Shown piece by piece: positions 9,444 to 19,164 of a stretch of DNA of 64,000 nt. The position numbers were made by a program, and so were the translations under genes. The first letter of the stretch is position 1, and each line of letters starts with the position of its first letter. This DNA is from Aerococcus tenax (GTDB taxonomy: Bacteria; Bacillota; Bacilli; Lactobacillales; Aerococcaceae): assembly GCF_003286645.3 (NCBI RefSeq), contig NZ_CP127382.2, positions 1,426,001 through 1,490,000 on the forward strand. The letters are read 5' to 3'. The notes under the pieces were generated by a model. It was given only the letters and a program-made list of their open reading frames with translations, searched no databases and was not told where the DNA came from.

Positions 9444-9481
9444 AAAAATCCAAGGCTGGTAAAAGCAGCGCTTGGATTTTT
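9444..9481. terminator. Terminator after the DUF4230 gene
   Basis: AAAAATCCAAG pairs perfectly with CTTGGATTTTT around a 16-base loop, 10 bases past the stop codon of the DUF4230 gene. Confidence 0.8.
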
Positions 9482-9490
9482 CATCAATCT

Positions 9491-10084
9491 TTAATGGACA
9501 TTGATCGTATAGTTTTCCTGAATGGTGGGGTCCATATTTAATATTTCTTTGATGGTCCTTTCAGTATTTTGCTTGGCAGCTTCCAATAAGCCCTTGTCTT
9601 TGGCTTCTTCTTCTGAGGCTTTCTTTTGTTCATTGGTGAAATTAGCATAGTCATCCACCGTCATCTTGTTGAAAATCGATGCCTCCTCATCAAAGACCTT
9701 GACCGAATCGCTATCGATATCATGGGAGAGAATCTTCACCTCAGGCAATGTGACATCAATAGTTTGGTCTTGAACCTTAACATCAATAGCGCTGAGATCG
9801 ATTCCGACATGGATCACCCCGTCATAGGAAACAATAAATTTCTTTGTGGTGAAGGGCAAATTCCAGTTATAGAATTTTCTTTGGTTTTCAAAGGAAGCCG
9901 TATTGGTGTAGAAGTATTTGGTTGTGGTTAACTCCTTGGCTTGTTCTAGGCGGTTACCCACTAATTCCGAAGTAATTTCTGTTTGGCTATCCTGCTTACC
10001 GAGATAATGACCGCCAATAAAGGCAACCGCTAGTAATCCTAAGAAGATCACTAGGACCCCTAAAAATTTCTTAAATCGTCGCAT
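9491..10084 (-). CDS. DUF4230 domain-containing membrane-anchored protein
   Basis: A 197-residue protein with one N-terminal transmembrane helix (about 7-27, after the basic MRRFKK) and an outward-facing DUF4230-like domain (about 50-190) with KYFYTN, VSYDGVIHVGIDLS and the conserved IDVTLPEVKILSHDID. It probably sits on the outside of the membrane with a short cytoplasmic tail. The function of the family is unknown. It is a monocistronic gene between terminators. Confidence 0.85.
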   Translation of the reverse strand: MRRFKKFLGVLVIFLGLLAVAFIGGHYLGKQDSQTEITSELVGNRLEQAKELTTTKYFYTNTASFENQRKFYNWNLPFTTKKFIVSYDGVIHVGIDLSAIDVKVQDQTIDVTLPEVKILSHDIDSDSVKVFDEEASIFNKMTVDDYANFTNEQKKASEEEAKDKGLLEAAKQNTERTIKEILNMDPTIQENYTINVH

Positions 10085-10165
10085 AGTTTCCCTCTTTTCT
10101 GATAATCATTATAGCAAAAAGTCTGTCAATAGCACTTTTTAAAGCTTGCTTAAACCTATAGCGAT

Positions 10166-10193
10166 AAAAAGCCCTTACCTTGGGGCAAGGGCT
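10166..10193 (-). terminator. Terminator after pta
   Basis: On the minus strand GAGCCCTTGCC and GGTAAGGGC form a hairpin followed by TTTTTA, 28 bases past the pta stop codon. Confidence 0.8.
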
Positions 10194-10220
10194 CATATTT
10201 ATCGTGATCTCTTCTCAGTC

Positions 10221-11219
10221 TTAGTTTTCGTTTAAGCCTGCTTGTAGGGCAGTAACGATAGCTAATTTGTAGGCATCTTCTTCGTTACAGCCACGTGATA
10301 GGTCATTTACTGGCTTAGCCATTCCTTGTAAGATAGGCCCAATCGCTTCAAAGCCACCGAGACGTTGAGCAATCTTGTAACCGATATTTCCTGATTGAAT
10401 TTCTGGGAAAATAAGCACTTTGGCATGACCAGCTACTTTTGATCCAGGGGCTTTCTTTTCCCCAACAGCTGGAACCAGAGCCGCGTCAAATTGTAATTCA
10501 CCATCAACGTTGAAGTCTTCAGGCGCATTTTCTTGAGCGATCTTAGTTGCTTGGGCAGCTTTTTCTTGTTCTGGAGATGAAGCTGATCCCTTGGTTGAGA
10601 ATGACAAGAAAGCAATATCCGGTTCCACGTCAAATAATTTAGCGGTTTCCCCTGTCACTAAACCAATTTCCGCTAAGGTTTCTGCGTCTGGACTAATGGT
10701 GATCGCGCAGTCCCCCATCATGTATTTTTCTTCACTGCCGTCTTCTTTAGGACGGGTCAATAAGAAAGCGCCAGAAACGTTTTTTACCCCGGCCTTAGTC
10801 TTGATGATTTGTAAAGCAGGACGTACGGTATCACCAGTCGCATGGGCAGCTCCTGAAACTAAACCGTCACTTTTACCCATGTAGACGAGCATGGTACCAA
10901 AGTAGTTAACGTCTTTAAGCATTTCACGGGCTTGTTCTTCAGTAGCCTTGCCTTTACGACGTTCAACAAAGGCTTGGACCATTTCTTCATAAGCATCATA
11001 GTTATCAGGGTCTACGATTTCAATCCCAGATAGGTCAATGTCGCGGTCTTTAGCTTGAGAATGAATTTCATCAGGGTTACCCACTAAAATAGGAACTAAT
11101 AGGTCGTCAGCTTTTAAGCGAGCTGCAGCCCCTTGAATCCGTTCATCAGTAGCTTCTGGAAAAACGATACGCGTTTGTTTTCCTTTAATTTTTGCTTTTA
11201 ATTCATCAAATAAAGCCAT
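10221..11219 (-). CDS. pta: Phosphate acetyltransferase
   Basis: Converts acetyl-CoA and phosphate to acetyl phosphate, feeding acetate kinase for ATP in fermentative metabolism. The 332 residues are typical of the short class without the DRTGG regulatory domain. Recognisable segments are RIVFPEATDERI (17-28), GMLVYMGKSDGLVSGA-type sequence around 112-127, MGDCAI, and the C-terminal AGHAKVLIFPEIQSGNIGYK. It has a GGAGG ribosome site and stands as a single gene. Acetate kinase is not in the window. Confidence 0.97.
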   Translation of the reverse strand: MALFDELKAKIKGKQTRIVFPEATDERIQGAAARLKADDLLVPILVGNPDEIHSQAKDRDIDLSGIEIVDPDNYDAYEEMVQAFVERRKGKATEEQAREMLKDVNYFGTMLVYMGKSDGLVSGAAHATGDTVRPALQIIKTKAGVKNVSGAFLLTRPKEDGSEEKYMMGDCAITISPDAETLAEIGLVTGETAKLFDVEPDIAFLSFSTKGSASSPEQEKAAQATKIAQENAPEDFNVDGELQFDAALVPAVGEKKAPGSKVAGHAKVLIFPEIQSGNIGYKIAQRLGGFEAIGPILQGMAKPVNDLSRGCNEEDAYKLAIVTALQAGLNEN

Positions 11220-11304
11220 TTCTCTACCTCCATAAATTATTAGATTCTAATTTTAGTTTACCATAAAATGAGCGTTTCTAATAATCATATGCAAAAAGTA
11301 CAAA

Positions 11305-11366
11305 GAAAAAGAGTGCCCCTCCAGCTTGCCTATTACGAATAGAATCGGCAGCTGGAGAAGCGCTCA
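11305..11366 (-). terminator. Terminator after the alanine symporter gene
   Basis: Read on the minus strand, GAGCGCTTCTCCAGCTGCC and GGCAAGCTGGAGGGGCACTC form a long stem with internal mismatches. It is followed by TTTTTC. Confidence 0.75.
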
Positions 11367-11397
11367 CAATTTCATCAATATAATGATTTATCCGAGA

Positions 11398-12813
11398 TTA
11401 TTGCCAGAAATCCAATTTTTGTGGATCTAGGCCAATATCCTTGGCTCTAAAGACAGGATTTTTACCCGCTTTTCTTTGCTTATGGTAATCATTTAAAGCG
11501 GCAATGGCCTGCTTACTTAACAGTAAAATGGCCGGTAAGTTAATTAAAGCCATCAAGGCCATTAGAATATCTGCAGTCATCCAGGCCAAAGACGATTCTT
11601 GTAAGGCTCCTAAGAAGACCACCAAGATGAAAAAGATTCTAAAGAGACGCATAATCCCAGGTCTTGGCGTGCCTTTAAAAATATAGGCAATATTATTATC
11701 GACATAATATAAGTTTCCAATTAAAGTCGTAAAACCGAAGAGCATGAGTGATACCGTAATAAAGATATTCCCAAAGTTTCCAAAGACGGTTGCAAGGGAA
11801 GCTTGGACATAGGCCGCTCCAGATAATTCTTCTGCAGGGGTTATTCCTGAACTTAAACACATGAAGGCGGTTGCTGAACAAATTAACAAGGTATCGATAA
11901 AGACCGAAATCATTTGTACCAACCCTTGCTTAACCGGATGGGATACATGGGCTGAAGCGGCTGCATTAGGCGCTGAACCGATCCCTGCCTCATTAGAAAA
12001 GAGACCACGCTTGATTCCATACATCATACTCGACCCAGCAATTCCTGAAAAGATGGCCTTGAAGTTAAAGGCATCCTTAAAAATTAAAGTAAAGATGGTG
12101 GGCAGGTAATTCAAGTTAAAGAGGATCATAATCAAAGCGACCCCAACATAAATGGTCCCCATAAAGGGAACTAAAAAACTAGTGAAGGAAATAATCCGTT
12201 TGCCTCCACCCAAGATACAATAGCCGGTCACCAAAGCCAAGACCCCACCAACAATTAAAGGCGTCCATTGAGCATGGTAGAAGTCATAGACTTGAAAGGA
12301 GTCTTGTAAATTATAGGCAGCCAGCATATTGAAACCAACTGCGTAAGTCAAAATTAAAAACACGGAAAAGATAATGCCTAATCCCCGATTATGGAGGGCC
12401 GTTTCAATGTAATGGGAGGGGCCCCCATAAGAATCCCCAGTTGGCGTTTTCTTCTTGTAAATTTGAGCTAGGGTAGATTCAATAAAGGCCGAAGAACCGC
12501 CAATAATAGCCACTAGCCACATCCAAAAGACCGCCCCATAGCCACCTAAACAAATGGCTGTTGAGACACCGACAATATTCCCGGTTCCTACCCGTGAAGC
12601 CGTTGAAACCATTAAGGCCTGGAATGAAGATACCGAATCTTCTTTTTCAGGTTTTTCCATAATTACCCCAATTGCTTCCTTAAAATCTCTAATTTGGACC
12701 CCCTTAGTGCGGAAGGTAAAATAAAGACCAATTCCCAAAAGCAAGACAATTAAAATCGGGTAATAAAGGACATTGCTGATTGGTGTCAGAAAATTAATCA
12801 GTTGTTCAGTCAC
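11398..12813 (-). CDS. Sodium:alanine/glycine symporter (AGCS family)
   Basis: An integral membrane transporter of 471 residues with about 10-11 hydrophobic segments. AGCS hallmarks are ALMVSTASRVGTGNIVGVSTAI (about 66-87), GGPSHYIE (about 130) and the conserved KRGLFSNEAGIGSAPNAAA. Members move alanine or glycine with Na+ or H+. The substrate preference is inferred from the family. It is a single gene with its own terminator, downstream of pheST but separated from it by the pheST terminator. Confidence 0.94.
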   Translation of the reverse strand: MTEQLINFLTPISNVLYYPILIVLLLGIGLYFTFRTKGVQIRDFKEAIGVIMEKPEKEDSVSSFQALMVSTASRVGTGNIVGVSTAICLGGYGAVFWMWLVAIIGGSSAFIESTLAQIYKKKTPTGDSYGGPSHYIETALHNRGLGIIFSVFLILTYAVGFNMLAAYNLQDSFQVYDFYHAQWTPLIVGGVLALVTGYCILGGGKRIISFTSFLVPFMGTIYVGVALIMILFNLNYLPTIFTLIFKDAFNFKAIFSGIAGSSMMYGIKRGLFSNEAGIGSAPNAAASAHVSHPVKQGLVQMISVFIDTLLICSATAFMCLSSGITPAEELSGAAYVQASLATVFGNFGNIFITVSLMLFGFTTLIGNLYYVDNNIAYIFKGTPRPGIMRLFRIFFILVVFLGALQESSLAWMTADILMALMALINLPAILLLSKQAIAALNDYHKQRKAGKNPVFRAKDIGLDPQKLDFWQ

Positions 12814-12935
12814 TGAAGTCAGCTCCTTTTTATCAATTAAAAGTTTTTACCTTATTAGATTAGCGAAAAGGCCGATAAATAGCAATGGTTTTTTGTAATG
12901 ATTTTTGACATCGTTTTAAATTTAAATCTCCCGCC

Positions 12936-12968
12936 AAAAAAAGAACCTTGACTTATCAAGGTTCTTTA
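12936..12968 (-). terminator. Terminator after pheST
   Basis: AAAGAACCTTGA and TCAAGGTTCTTT form a perfect 12-bp stem, with seven T following on the minus strand. Confidence 0.9.
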
Positions 12969-13043
12969 AAGATAGTCTTTATTAGCAATGTTAGCTTTAC
13001 TGCCACACACTTGGCACTTGCTTAGCAGCAAGATGATTGAATC

Positions 13044-15494
13044 TTAATCGCGAATTTTTGCTTGTAAGTCATTAGCAAGGGCTGCTTTGACCTTAGCAAA
13101 ATCTTCATTGACTTCTTCATCCACCAAAGTCGCTTCTGGGTTCAGATAAGTGAGTTGGTAAGCTACCGATTTTTGCCCGTCTTGGATATGTTCACCACGG
13201 TAAATGTCAAAGAGTTTAACATTAACCAGGTAACTATTGGCTGCTTTTTGAATGGTTGCTACAATTTCAGCATGGCTCACTTCTTCAGCCACAACCATGG
13301 CGATATCGCGGCTAATGCTTGGATATTTTGCCAGGGGTTCTTGGATGACTTGGTGCTCTGGTAAGTCATAGATAGCTTGTAAGTTAAACTCAGCCACGAA
13401 ACTTTGGTTATTGAGGTCATAGTCCTTAGTAATTTGAGGGTGGAGTTGGGCTAAGTAACCAATGGTTAGCCATTCTCCTTGGTCCTCCACTTGTACAAGG
13501 GCTGTCCGACCCGGATGGGTATCCGGTAAATCGGTACTTTGTAGGTAACGGATTTGCCCAGCTAAATTGTAAGAAGCCAGTAGCGATTCCACTGCCCCCT
13601 TCATATCATAAAAGTCAACCGCTTGGGCCTTGCCTTGCCAGCTATCGCCTTCGACATCACCCGTCCACAGGGCTGCTAGATGGCTTTCTTCACGAGGCAG
13701 GTCATCTTCTATCTCGTCATCATAGAAGACCCGGCCAATTTCATAGATTTGCACGTCCTTCACCTTACGAGCCAAGTTGTATTGAGCAATATCTAATAGA
13801 CTGGTCAGTAAGTTAGTCCGCATATAACGGCGTTCGTCACTCATTGGGAAATCCAAGGCTACGGCTTCATGGGCTTGGGCTTGTAAGACATCAAGTTTCT
13901 TCTCACTGGTTAAACTGTAAGAAATCACTTGGTCAAAGCCTAGCGCTTCCATAGTCCGATGGCTTTGACGTTCAAATTTTTGCCAGTCGTTTAAGCCAAT
14001 TTTCACCGGTTGGACGGGTGAAATTCGGGAAGGAATCTTATCGTAACCATAGATACGGGCGACTTCTTCCACTAAGTCAGCTGGAATGGAAATATCCCAA
14101 CGTCTAGTAGGAACGGACACGGTAAATTCATCAGCGGCACCTTCAACCGGGAAACCCAACCGTCTAAAGGATTCTTTGACCTCTTCAAAACTGATTTCCA
14201 TACCTAGGAGACTGGTAATATAAGCTAAATTGGTCGTCACTTCTTTATCTTTAACGTCAAGGTGAGATACCCGGGCGCGTCCCATAACCGCTTGTCCACC
14301 AGCCCAATCTTCCATCAATTGGGCTGCATAGGCGCCGGCTTCATCGATAGTGGCGATATTTAAGCCACGTTCATTTCTTAAACTCGACTCACTTCTAAGG
14401 GCTAAGCGTCTGGCTGTGCGGCGGATATGGGAAGAATTAAACATGGCTGATTCAATCAAGACAGTGGTGGTATTGTCATCAATCTCAGTAGACAAGCCCC
14501 CCATCACTCCAGCTAGGGCAATGGGTTCTTGGCCGTCAGTAATGACTAAGTCGTCATCGGTTAAGTCTCTTTCCACACCGTCTAAGGTCACTAATTTTTC
14601 TCCATTTTTGGCTAGACGGGGAGCAATGGTTTTAGATTGCAACTTATCATAGTCAAAGGCATGAAGGGGTTGGCCGTATTCCAATAAGACATAGTTGGTG
14701 GCGTCAACCACATTATTAATCGGACGGATACCTTCCTTCATGAGGCGGATTTGTACCTCAATCGGGCTGGCTTGAATTTTAACATCCTTAACCAAATGAG
14801 CAGTGTAGTGAGGGAAGAGATCACTATCAGAAATTTCAACAGTGACCTCGTCACTTAAATCACTTCCCGCTTCAAAGGCTTGGTCATCATAAGTGTTGAT
14901 GTCAATAGGACGGTCATAGATGGCACTTAATTCATAAGCGACGCCCCGCATGGATAGGGCATCGGCCCGGTTAGGGGTGATATCGAGGTCTAAGACCGTA
15001 TCTTCTAAGTGTAAATATTCTTTAATGTCTTGGCCTAAGGGAGCATCTTCCGGTAAGATCATAATCCCATTAGCAAACTCTTTGGGAATCACATTTTCGC
15101 TGAAGCCGAGTTCCTGTAAAGAACAGAGCATCCCATTGGACTCTTGTCCGCGCAATTTTCCCTTCTTAATCTTTTGGTTACCGGCAACGCGTGCCCCATG
15201 TAAAGCAACGATAACCTTCTGACCAGCTGCCACATTAGGCGCGCCACACACAATTTGTAAGGGCTCTTCTTGGCCAACATCCACTTGGCAAACGTGCAAG
15301 CTATCGGCATTGGGATGTTTTTCCACAGATAAGGTCTTTCCAACGACAATTTTCTTCAAGCCGGAAAAATCTTGGTTCAAGCCATCGACTTCCAAACCGG
15401 TCCGTGATAAGTCTTCTGCTAAAGCTTCATCTTGAATATCTTTAATATCTACAAATTCATTTAACCAATTACGTGATGCTAACATGTCAGTCAT
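13044..15494 (-). CDS. pheT: Phenylalanine--tRNA ligase beta subunit
   Basis: Beta subunit of the alpha2-beta2 enzyme that charges tRNA-Phe. It carries an N-terminal tRNA-binding OB domain (about 40-150, with VCGAPNVAAGQKVIVA), the B3/B4 editing domain (about 210-380), the B5 domain (about 400-480), a core domain and a C-terminal anticodon-binding FDX-ACB domain with PAISRDIAM-like KYPSISRDIAMV near residue 720. The first ATG overlaps the pheS stop (TAATG). A second ATG three codons on (MLASRNW) is equally possible because its distance from GAGGG is longer. 816 residues is a normal length. Confidence 0.97.
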   Translation of the reverse strand: MTDMLASRNWLNEFVDIKDIQDEALAEDLSRTGLEVDGLNQDFSGLKKIVVGKTLSVEKHPNADSLHVCQVDVGQEEPLQIVCGAPNVAAGQKVIVALHGARVAGNQKIKKGKLRGQESNGMLCSLQELGFSENVIPKEFANGIMILPEDAPLGQDIKEYLHLEDTVLDLDITPNRADALSMRGVAYELSAIYDRPIDINTYDDQAFEAGSDLSDEVTVEISDSDLFPHYTAHLVKDVKIQASPIEVQIRLMKEGIRPINNVVDATNYVLLEYGQPLHAFDYDKLQSKTIAPRLAKNGEKLVTLDGVERDLTDDDLVITDGQEPIALAGVMGGLSTEIDDNTTTVLIESAMFNSSHIRRTARRLALRSESSLRNERGLNIATIDEAGAYAAQLMEDWAGGQAVMGRARVSHLDVKDKEVTTNLAYITSLLGMEISFEEVKESFRRLGFPVEGAADEFTVSVPTRRWDISIPADLVEEVARIYGYDKIPSRISPVQPVKIGLNDWQKFERQSHRTMEALGFDQVISYSLTSEKKLDVLQAQAHEAVALDFPMSDERRYMRTNLLTSLLDIAQYNLARKVKDVQIYEIGRVFYDDEIEDDLPREESHLAALWTGDVEGDSWQGKAQAVDFYDMKGAVESLLASYNLAGQIRYLQSTDLPDTHPGRTALVQVEDQGEWLTIGYLAQLHPQITKDYDLNNQSFVAEFNLQAIYDLPEHQVIQEPLAKYPSISRDIAMVVAEEVSHAEIVATIQKAANSYLVNVKLFDIYRGEHIQDGQKSVAYQLTYLNPEATLVDEEVNEDFAKVKAALANDLQAKIRD

Positions 15495-16543
15495 TACCCT
15501 CTTTCTTGAAATTGATGAATAAAGCGAAGATCGTTTTGGTAGAAATGACGGATATCTTCAATCCCGTATTTCAACATAGCTACCCGGTCTGGTCCCAGTC
15601 CAAAGGCAAAGCCACTATACTCTTCGCTATCAATCCCTGACATTTCTAGGACATTAGGATGAACCATACCCCCACCGAGAATTTCAATCCAGCCAGTTTT
15701 CTTACAGATGTTGCAGCCTTGGCCACCACACTTGAAACAAGAGATGTCAATTTCAACAGATGGTTCAGTAAATGGGAAGTAGGATGGACGTAGACGCACT
15801 TGGCGGTCCGCCCCAAAGAGATGGCGGGCAAACAATTCCAGGGTTCCCTTTAAGTCTGAGAGGCCGATATTTTTATCAACCACTAGTCCCTCAATTTGGT
15901 GGAATTGGTGGGAGTGGGTGGCGTCGTCAGAGTCCCGGCGATAAACCTTACCTGGACTAATCATTTGCAAAGGCCCCTTAGAAAAATCATGTTGGTCCAT
16001 AGCATGGGCTTGGACTGGTGAAGTATGGGTCCGTAAGAGAACCTGATTCTTTTCAATATAGAAGGTATCTTGCATATCGCGGGCTGGATGATCTTCTGGT
16101 AAGTTCATCCGCTTGAAGTTGTAATAATCAGATTCGATTTCTGGCCCTTCGACAATGATATAACCAAGGTCTAAGAAGAGATCTTCAATTTCTTCCATGA
16201 CTTGGCTAATCACATGTTGGCTACCTAATTTTTGTTGCTTACCAGGCAGGGTCACATCAATGGTTTCCGCCATTAATTTTTGGTTAAGGGCTTCTTCTTC
16301 TAAAACAGCTTGTTTTTGGTCGAGTTCTTTAGCCACTTTATTTTTTAATTCATTGGCATAGGCCCCTACTTTAGGGCGTTCACTAGGATCAATATCCTTC
16401 ATATGCCGCAAAGCTTCGGTGATCGGCCCCTTTTTCCCTAGGTACTTGACGCGAATAGCCTGCACATCATCAAGGCTAGAAATGCTTTGAATTTCTTCAG
16501 CGATTTGCCCTTCAATTGCTTGTAAATTGCTAATTATATCCAT
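15494..16543 (-). CDS. pheS: Phenylalanine--tRNA ligase alpha subunit
   Basis: Catalytic alpha subunit. Class II motif 2 is seen in [14 protein letters not shown], motif 3 in [17 protein letters not shown], and the Cys-rich [17 protein letters not shown] segment is usual in Gram-positive PheS. The N-terminal 85 residues form the expected coiled coil. I chose the ATG at 16543 (MDIISN, 349 residues) because AAGGAG lies 7 bases upstream. A longer frame reaching 16633 would run through the T-box terminator. Transcription is controlled by the T-box leader upstream. Confidence 0.97.
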   Translation of the reverse strand: MDIISNLQAIEGQIAEEIQSISSLDDVQAIRVKYLGKKGPITEALRHMKDIDPSERPKVGAYANELKNKVAKELDQKQAVLEEEALNQKLMAETIDVTLPGKQQKLGSQHVISQVMEEIEDLFLDLGYIIVEGPEIESDYYNFKRMNLPEDHPARDMQDTFYIEKNQVLLRTHTSPVQAHAMDQHDFSKGPLQMISPGKVYRRDSDDATHSHQFHQIEGLVVDKNIGLSDLKGTLELFARHLFGADRQVRLRPSYFPFTEPSVEIDISCFKCGGQGCNICKKTGWIEILGGGMVHPNVLEMSGIDSEEYSGFAFGLGPDRVAMLKYGIEDIRHFYQNDLRFIHQFQERG

Positions 16544-16586
16544 GCTTAAACTCCTTTTTATAACGATTATGTGAGAATTTTTCCAC

Positions 16587-16846
16587 AAAAAAAGTCTCTC
16601 ATTCCCAATAGGGACGAGAGACCGCGGTACCACCCTAGTTTTTACTCAGTTTGCTTAACAAAACCGAATAAACCCTTCATTTCAGGCGATAACGAGCCCA
16701 GTCGGGGTACCTTTTGACTGCTGTCGCCCGGTACCTACTCCAGAAGTGAAAAATTCCCCGCTTACCTGTAAGAAACTCTCAATCGGTGATTTCTCTTCCT
16801 GTTACAGGCTATGATAAGGAACCGTCTTCTATCAACGTATTCATTA
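16587..16846 (-). ncRNA. T-box leader (tRNA-Phe sensing) of pheST
   Basis: A transcribed leader with the invariant T-box sequence AGGGTGGTACCGCGG (plus positions 16622-16636). The terminator stem GTCTCTCGTCCC / GGAATGAGAGAC is followed by seven T and overlaps the antiterminator. Just before the 3' side of the Stem I base the minus strand reads TTCA (codon TTC at 16748-16750), giving a Phe specifier as expected from the gene downstream. Uncharged tRNA-Phe should stabilise the antiterminator and raise pheST expression. Confidence 0.95.
16594..16622 (-). terminator. Regulated terminator of the Phe T-box
   Basis: The stem GTCTCTCGTCCC with GGAATGAGAGAC precedes a T7 run. Its 5' arm overlaps the T-box antiterminator. 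Confidence 0.9.
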
Positions 16847-16852
16847 AGGATA

Positions 16853-16881
16853 ATTGTAGCCGTTAAAGTGGCTTTCGTCAA
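16853..16881 (-). promoter_or_regulatory. pheST promoter
   Basis: TTGACG and TACAAT are separated by exactly 17 bases on the minus strand, placing the start of transcription just before the T-box leader. Confidence 0.85.
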
Positions 16882-16900
16882 CATGTAATCTGATAGGGAT

Positions 16901-16928
16901 AAAAAAGACTGGACTTAATATCCAGTCT
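16901..16928 (-). terminator. Terminator of the HxlR-gene transcript
   Basis: AGACTGGA and TCCAGTCT make an 8-bp stem with a 7-base loop. The minus strand continues with six T. It lies beyond repeat copy B, so B would be inside the transcript. Confidence 0.8.
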
Positions 16929-16942
16929 CCTTATTAAAAAAA

Positions 16943-17410
16943 TGCTCCAGTCACAGGACGAACGTCCACTTCACACAGGGTGTGAGACTTGGCGCCTAGG
17001 CTTGGATGATTGGAGCAAGTCAGAATAAAAGCGAAACATTCGCTTGTTTCTGACTTGTGAAATCACTCCAAGTCTGCCAAGTCGAACCCGACTAAAACTG
17101 GCAACGCTCAGCTTAGTTGAGTTTGGACACCAGCCTTGAAGTCACTTCAGAAAATTCCAACGCACAGACTAGTTGAGCTCGGAAGGGTGAGGGGATGTCC
17201 TTTCAGAAAAGTTGAACGATCAGCAAACTGATCTTATCATCTTTTCCTCCAAGGAATCTCCCTCACTGATCCTTCCTCACATCCTTATAGCTGTGCTTAT
17301 GGCATTTTCTTCCAGTGATTCAAGCCTCTGACGGCGTCCTCACATCCTTACAACTGAGCTTATCCCAGTTTTCTCCAATTGTTTCGTCCTTTGTCGTAAC
17401 TGTCACACTC
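16943..17410 (-). repeat. Intergenic repeat copy B (longest copy)
   Basis: Occupies the gap between the HxlR stop codon and the pheST promoter. Read on the minus strand it begins GAGTGTGACA directly after the stop codon (0 bases). It then alternates hairpin arms such as AACTGGGATAAGCTCAG and CTGAGCGTTGCCAGTT, shares 17169-17276 with copy E (58064-58171), and closes with the module containing the small palindrome GGACGTTCGTCC (16956-16967) and TGTGACTGGAGC. No convincing coding frame was seen. Confidence 0.85.
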
Positions 17411-17743
17411 TTACTTATCTAACTCAATCCATTGGTCAGACCAGGAATGCAGTGAGGTTAAGACGGTTTCAAGGTCTTGGCCTTTTTGAGTGAGGGCATA
17501 GTAAGTATATTTGTGGCAATCACTACATTGCGTCACCCGTTCAAGGATTCCTAAGCAGGTCAACTCTCTTAGCCTTTCGGTCAGTACCCGGTCGGAAATC
17601 CCATCAATATGGTCACGTAATTCAGAAAAACGAAGTGGGCCTTTGAGTAAGCTTTGAATGATTAAACCATTCCATTTCTTTCCTAGTAATTGGAAACCTT
17701 GCTCAAACTTGCGACACAGAGAAGGAATGTGCTGTTCACTCAA
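17411..17743 (-). CDS. HxlR family transcriptional regulator
   Basis: A 110-residue winged-helix DNA-binding protein. HxlR features are LGKKWNGLIIQSLLKGPLRFSELRDHI (about 19-45) and the recognition helix region ISDRVLTERLRELTCLGILER. Two cysteines in CSDCHKYTYY might sense redox or aldehyde stress, as in some HxlR proteins; this is inference. The start is TTG (17741-17743) with AAGGAA 8 bases upstream. It is last in a probable pepV-trmH-HD-hxlR run, and its stop codon is joined directly to repeat B. Confidence 0.88.
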   Translation of the reverse strand: MSEQHIPSLCRKFEQGFQLLGKKWNGLIIQSLLKGPLRFSELRDHIDGISDRVLTERLRELTCLGILERVTQCSDCHKYTYYALTQKGQDLETVLTSLHSWSDQWIELDK

Positions 17744-17769
17744 GCGGTCACTTCCTTTCTTATATAAAG

Positions 17770-18387
17770 TTAATTTTTCTTATTATTTTCTGCTAATTTC
17801 GGAAAATATTTTCTTCTCAAGCGATTAAATGGCGTTAGCAAGCGCTCATTAATGGCTTGGTTTAGAGGATTAAGAATGCGTTGGCTACAGAAAGTATGGC
17901 AATTGTCCCGCCAAATCTTAGAGGCAGGTTTCAAATATTCTGTCGATGCTAAATATTTATCCACAAAAGTCACCACAAATGACTCTGGATAAGCAGGAAG
18001 TTGCCAAGTAGCCAACCACATGTGTTTAATGATAATATCATGTTCAACTTCGTTTAAGTCGGTTAAGACTTCTGCATTTTTTAGTGCAATATAAGGGTGA
18101 TTGGTGAAATGATTGCCTTTTGAGAATGTCATTTCTTTCGTATCATAGTAGAAAAGATCATGCATTAAACCCGCACGAGCGACTGAACGATAGTCTAAGT
18201 TTAAACGCTTAGCAATTTTATAACTATAATAACTGACAGAATAAGAATGAACTAAACGATTCCCATAAATATGTTGGCGAAATAGACCTAAATCGGTAAT
18301 AAATTCATGGTCTTTAATATCATCGATTAAGGCCAAATAGTCACGGTCATTTTCCCAAGGGTAATTAGTTTCTGTCAATAAGTTCAT
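17770..18387 (-). CDS. HD domain phosphohydrolase
   Basis: Metal-dependent phosphohydrolase fold of about 205 residues. The HD pattern is visible as HSYSVSYYSYKIAKRL, then the HD pair in AGLMHDLFYYD (about 83-93) and later histidines in DIIIKHMW. The substrate is unknown. I used the ATG at 18387. An in-frame TTG at 18417 overlaps the upstream gene's stop and has no ribosome site. The AAAGG before the ATG is rather close. It lies between trmH-like and hxlR genes on one strand. Confidence 0.82.
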   Translation of the reverse strand: MNLLTETNYPWENDRDYLALIDDIKDHEFITDLGLFRQHIYGNRLVHSYSVSYYSYKIAKRLNLDYRSVARAGLMHDLFYYDTKEMTFSKGNHFTNHPYIALKNAEVLTDLNEVEHDIIIKHMWLATWQLPAYPESFVVTFVDKYLASTEYLKPASKIWRDNCHTFCSQRILNPLNQAINERLLTPFNRLRRKYFPKLAENNKKN

Positions 18388-18413
18388 GTCCTTTCTTTTG
18401 TTGACCCTACTGA

Positions 18414-19163
18414 TCAATTGGGAAGGAAGTGGTGCATAGCGATCGAGCCGGCAATGGCGACATTCAATGATTCCGCCTGACCCAGCATGGTAATATAGAG
18501 ACTAATATCACTCGCTGCAATGATTTCCGGTCGGACACCATTTCCTTCGTTACCTAAAATGATGCCCCATTTTTGGCGTTTTTTCAAGTTATAAGTTTCT
18601 AAAGCTTGCGCCTGATCATTTAATTCGGTCGCTGCTAAACAATAGCCTGCTGCCCTCAAACTGGCCATGGCTTCTTCTAAAACCACTTGGTGGAGGCGAA
18701 CATGGAATTGACTGCCCTGCATGGAACGGACCACCTTGGGACTATAAGGATCAACAGTGCCCTTACCCAAGTAAATATCTTGGTAATGAAAAGCATCTGC
18801 CGACCGGATCAAGGTGCCCAGGTTTCCCGGATCTTGGACCCCATCCAATAGCAGGACTGCAGGAGAAGCCGGTTTGAAGGAAGCTTTTTGGTCTTGGTTA
18901 ACCACTGCAAAGACCCCCTGATCCCTTTGGGTGTCAGATAGTTCTTGGGCTATTTCAGGACTAATCAGAGTTTGATTAGCCAGCTTAAAGTCGGCTTCAT
19001 GTTCAGGAGTAAGAAAAACTTCCGCTAGGTCAGCCCCTGCCTCTAAGGCAGCCTCTAAAAGATGAGGGCCTTCAATAAGATACTGGCCAGCCTTTTCTCG
19101 CCCCCGCCGGCTTAATAATTTTTTAGCGGACTTAATTTTGGGATTATTTTTAGAAGTCAGCAT
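18414..19163 (-). CDS. TrmH/SpoU family RNA 2'-O-methyltransferase
   Basis: A SPOUT-class methyltransferase of 249 residues with an N-terminal substrate-binding domain (about 1-90, RRGREKAGQYLIEGPHLLEAAL) and the knotted catalytic domain. Motif 1 DPGNLGTLIRSADAF, motif 2 GIILGNEGNGV and motif 3 LGQAESLNVAIAGSI are intact. The relatives (YsgA, RlmB) modify rRNA. The exact target cannot be read from sequence. It overlaps or abuts pepV upstream (1-base gap). Confidence 0.93.
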   Translation of the reverse strand: MLTSKNNPKIKSAKKLLSRRGREKAGQYLIEGPHLLEAALEAGADLAEVFLTPEHEADFKLANQTLISPEIAQELSDTQRDQGVFAVVNQDQKASFKPASPAVLLLDGVQDPGNLGTLIRSADAFHYQDIYLGKGTVDPYSPKVVRSMQGSQFHVRLHQVVLEEAMASLRAAGYCLAATELNDQAQALETYNLKKRQKWGIILGNEGNGVRPEIIAASDISLYITMLGQAESLNVAIAGSIAMHHFLPN

Positions 19164-19164
19164 A

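Noticed and set aside
15494..16633. Longer pheS starting at 16633
   Set aside because: The extra 30 codons run through the T-box terminator and antiterminator; the ATG at 16543 has an ideal ribosome site.
16943..17410. Possible CRISPR array in the repeat-rich gap
   Set aside because: The repeated modules are palindromic, differ in length and have no regular spacers of equal size; no cas genes are near.
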